Shown piece by piece: positions 63,319 through 64,000 of a stretch of 64,000 bases of DNA. This DNA comes from DASSBG01 sp035699085 (GTDB lineage: Bacteria > Pseudomonadota > Gammaproteobacteria > Xanthomonadales > Rhodanobacteraceae). Numbering within the stretch: position 1 is the stretch's first letter; each line of letters starts with the position of its first letter. The position numbers were made by a program, and so were the translations under genes. The DNA lies in the NCBI GenBank assembly GCA_035699085.1, contig DASSBG010000045.1, positions 243,883 through 307,882 of the forward strand, in the 5' to 3' direction. A model generated the notes under the pieces. It made no database searches. It was given only the letters and a program-made list of their open reading frames with translations, and had not been told where the DNA came from.

Positions 63319-63404
63319 GGAGGGATACCCAAGCGGCCAACGGGGGCAGACTGTAAATCTGCTGGCTTACGCCTTCGGTGGTTCGAATCCACCTCCCTCC
63401 ACCA
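63319..63404 (+). tRNA. tRNA-Tyr (GTA)
   Basis: 86 nt with encoded CCA. Acceptor GGAGGGA / TCCCTCC, anticodon stem CAGACTGTAAATCTG with GTA, a long variable arm (CTGGCTTACGCCTTCGG) typical of class II tRNA-Tyr, and T-arm GGTGGTTCGAATCCACC. Second and only complete copy here. Confidence 0.97.
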
Positions 63405-63406
63405 AG

Positions 63407-63482
63407 AGCCGGGAATGGAGAATTGTGATCGCGAATCGTCCGAGCGGCTTTCCCGATTCACCATTCCCGATTCCCCGTTTCA
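63407..63482. repeat. Simple repeats between tRNA-Tyr and tRNA-Gly
   Basis: A G-rich CGGGAATGGAGAATTG arm follows tRNA-Tyr and a C-rich CATTCCCGATTCCCCG arm precedes tRNA-Gly. They can pair over about 30 nt in the precursor. Confidence 0.7.
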
Positions 63483-63484
63483 AA

Positions 63485-63558
63485 GCGGGAGTAGTTCAAC
63501 GGTAGAACCTCAGCCTTCCAAGCTGATGGTGCGGGTTCGATTCCCGTCTCCCGCTCCA
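63485..63558 (+). tRNA. tRNA-Gly (TCC)
   Basis: 74 nt. Acceptor GCGGGAG / CTCCCGC, anticodon loop CTTCCAA with TCC, T-arm GCGGGTTCGATTCCCGT, encoded CCA. Order Tyr-Gly-Thr-tuf matches the E. coli tyrU-glyT-thrT-tufB operon. Confidence 0.97.
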
Positions 63559-63621
63559 CATTGGCGCGCGGGACCGGGCAACCCGCCAGGCGCGCCACCG
63601 GCCTGTCGCCACGAAAATCAC

Positions 63622-63697
<76 letters not shown>

Positions 63698-63702
63698 TAC
63701 AA

Positions 63703-63795
63703 GCCGGGACCAGGGACCAGGGACCAGGGACCAGGGACCGGTTGGAGCAAAAGCAGCGCAATCTCGATTTTCCGGTCCCCGGTCCCCGATCCCGA
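63703..63795. repeat. G-rich then C-rich repeat arms before tuf
   Basis: Five AGGGACC-type units (63703-63741), then CCGGTCCCCGGTCCCCGATCCC (63770-63795). The arms are complementary and would form a hairpin in the transcript between tRNA-Thr and tuf. Confidence 0.8.
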
Positions 63796-63860
63796 AACCG
63801 CCAAGTCGTCGAAGTCGCAAAGCTCCACCCACACCAGACCAGCAAACAGGTAGCAACGCC

Positions 63861-64000
63861 ATGGCAAAGGGTAAGTTCGAACGCACCAAGCCGCACGTCA
63901 ACGTCGGCACGATCGGTCACGTGGACCACGGCAAGACGACGCTGACGGCGGCGCTGACCAAGGTGGGCGCGGAGCGTTTTGGCGGCGACTTCAAGGACTA
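63861..64000 (+). CDS. tuf: Elongation factor Tu, N-terminal part (runs out of window)
   Basis: MAKGKFERTKPHVNVGTIGH then VDHGKTTLTAALTKVG. The P-loop GHVDHGKT is intact. Only 46 codons are visible. It delivers aminoacyl-tRNA to the ribosome. Downstream of tRNA-Thr, as in the tufB operon. Confidence 0.97.
   Translation, partial: MAKGKFERTKPHVNVGTIGHVDHGKTTLTAALTKVGAERFGGDFKD

Noticed and set aside
63005..63505. Open frames across the tRNA-Tyr copies on both strands
   Set aside because: They translate tRNA sequence and the inserted hairpin element; such frames are a known source of spurious annotations.
63703..63795. Evenly spaced short repeats that could be taken for a CRISPR array
   Set aside because: Units are 7 bp tandem simple repeats without unique spacers, and no cas genes are present.

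Overview
The window is GC-rich chromosomal DNA (roughly 70% G+C by eye) of a gammaproteobacterium. Four things point to Xanthomonadales/Lysobacterales (Rhodanobacteraceae- or Xanthomonadaceae-like). Intact housekeeping clusters are present: aspS-yebC-ruvC-ruvA / ruvB-ybgC-tolQRAB-pal-cpoB-queE-queC, and tRNA-Tyr-Gly-Thr-tufB. Between genes lie many G-rich or C-rich heptad-like repeats (GGGAATG/GGGAATC and GGGACC types) and REP-type palindromes. One secreted protein ends in a ...FxDGFEP tail. The species cannot be named from this sequence alone.

Layout. 1-5262: end of aspS, a repeat block, yebC, ruvC, ruvA and the potassium transporter kup. 5263-10442: an accessory patch inside the ruv cluster, with a duplicated and broken membrane-protein gene, a hypothetical secreted or anchored protein, an intact small membrane protein and a 1009-aa beta-helix protein. 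10652-18785: ruvB, the complete Tol-Pal operon and two queuosine genes. 18786-21372: tiny coupled ORFs, tRNA-Lys and a POT peptide transporter. 21563-27371: rsfS, rlmH, folC, a SPOR protein, cvpA and purF. 27656-31385: two unrecognised membrane proteins and a GT4 glycosyltransferase. 31587-33106: dapE and a TIGR03067-like protein.

33383-51171 is the most interesting block. It is a 16-gene, tightly coupled locus for a type IV pilus / type II secretion-like machine: a secretin lipoprotein, inner-membrane alignment proteins, a MshN-like TPR protein, an ExeA-like ATPase with a peptidoglycan-binding domain, an assembly ATPase and a platform protein. It also encodes seven prepilin-like proteins, three of them very large (384, 399 and 600 aa) with Ala-rich, membrane-active-looking C-terminal regions. 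A convergent BTAD-type regulator with a degenerate nucleotide-cyclase-like domain follows. There is no prepilin peptidase, no retraction ATPase and no obvious classical major pilin in the locus.

52945-62978: an ArsC/Spx-family protein, a secreted peroxiredoxin, GNAT and metallo-beta-lactamase-fold proteins, an S8 protease with an SLH-like tail, a DUF924 protein, an ATP-grasp enzyme, a DinG-family helicase and tsaB. 63005-64000: a tRNA operon promoter, a broken tRNA-Tyr copy followed by an intact one, tRNA-Gly, tRNA-Thr and the start of tuf.

Two sequence-level themes recur. First, the simple repeats follow a strand rule in most gaps: G-rich on the coding strand after a stop codon, C-rich before the next gene. 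In aspS, ruvB and ruvC they have been read into the reading frame. Second, several genes (ruvB, dapE, dinG, the GT4 gene) have a -10-like hexamer 6-7 nt before the ATG, suggesting leaderless transcripts.
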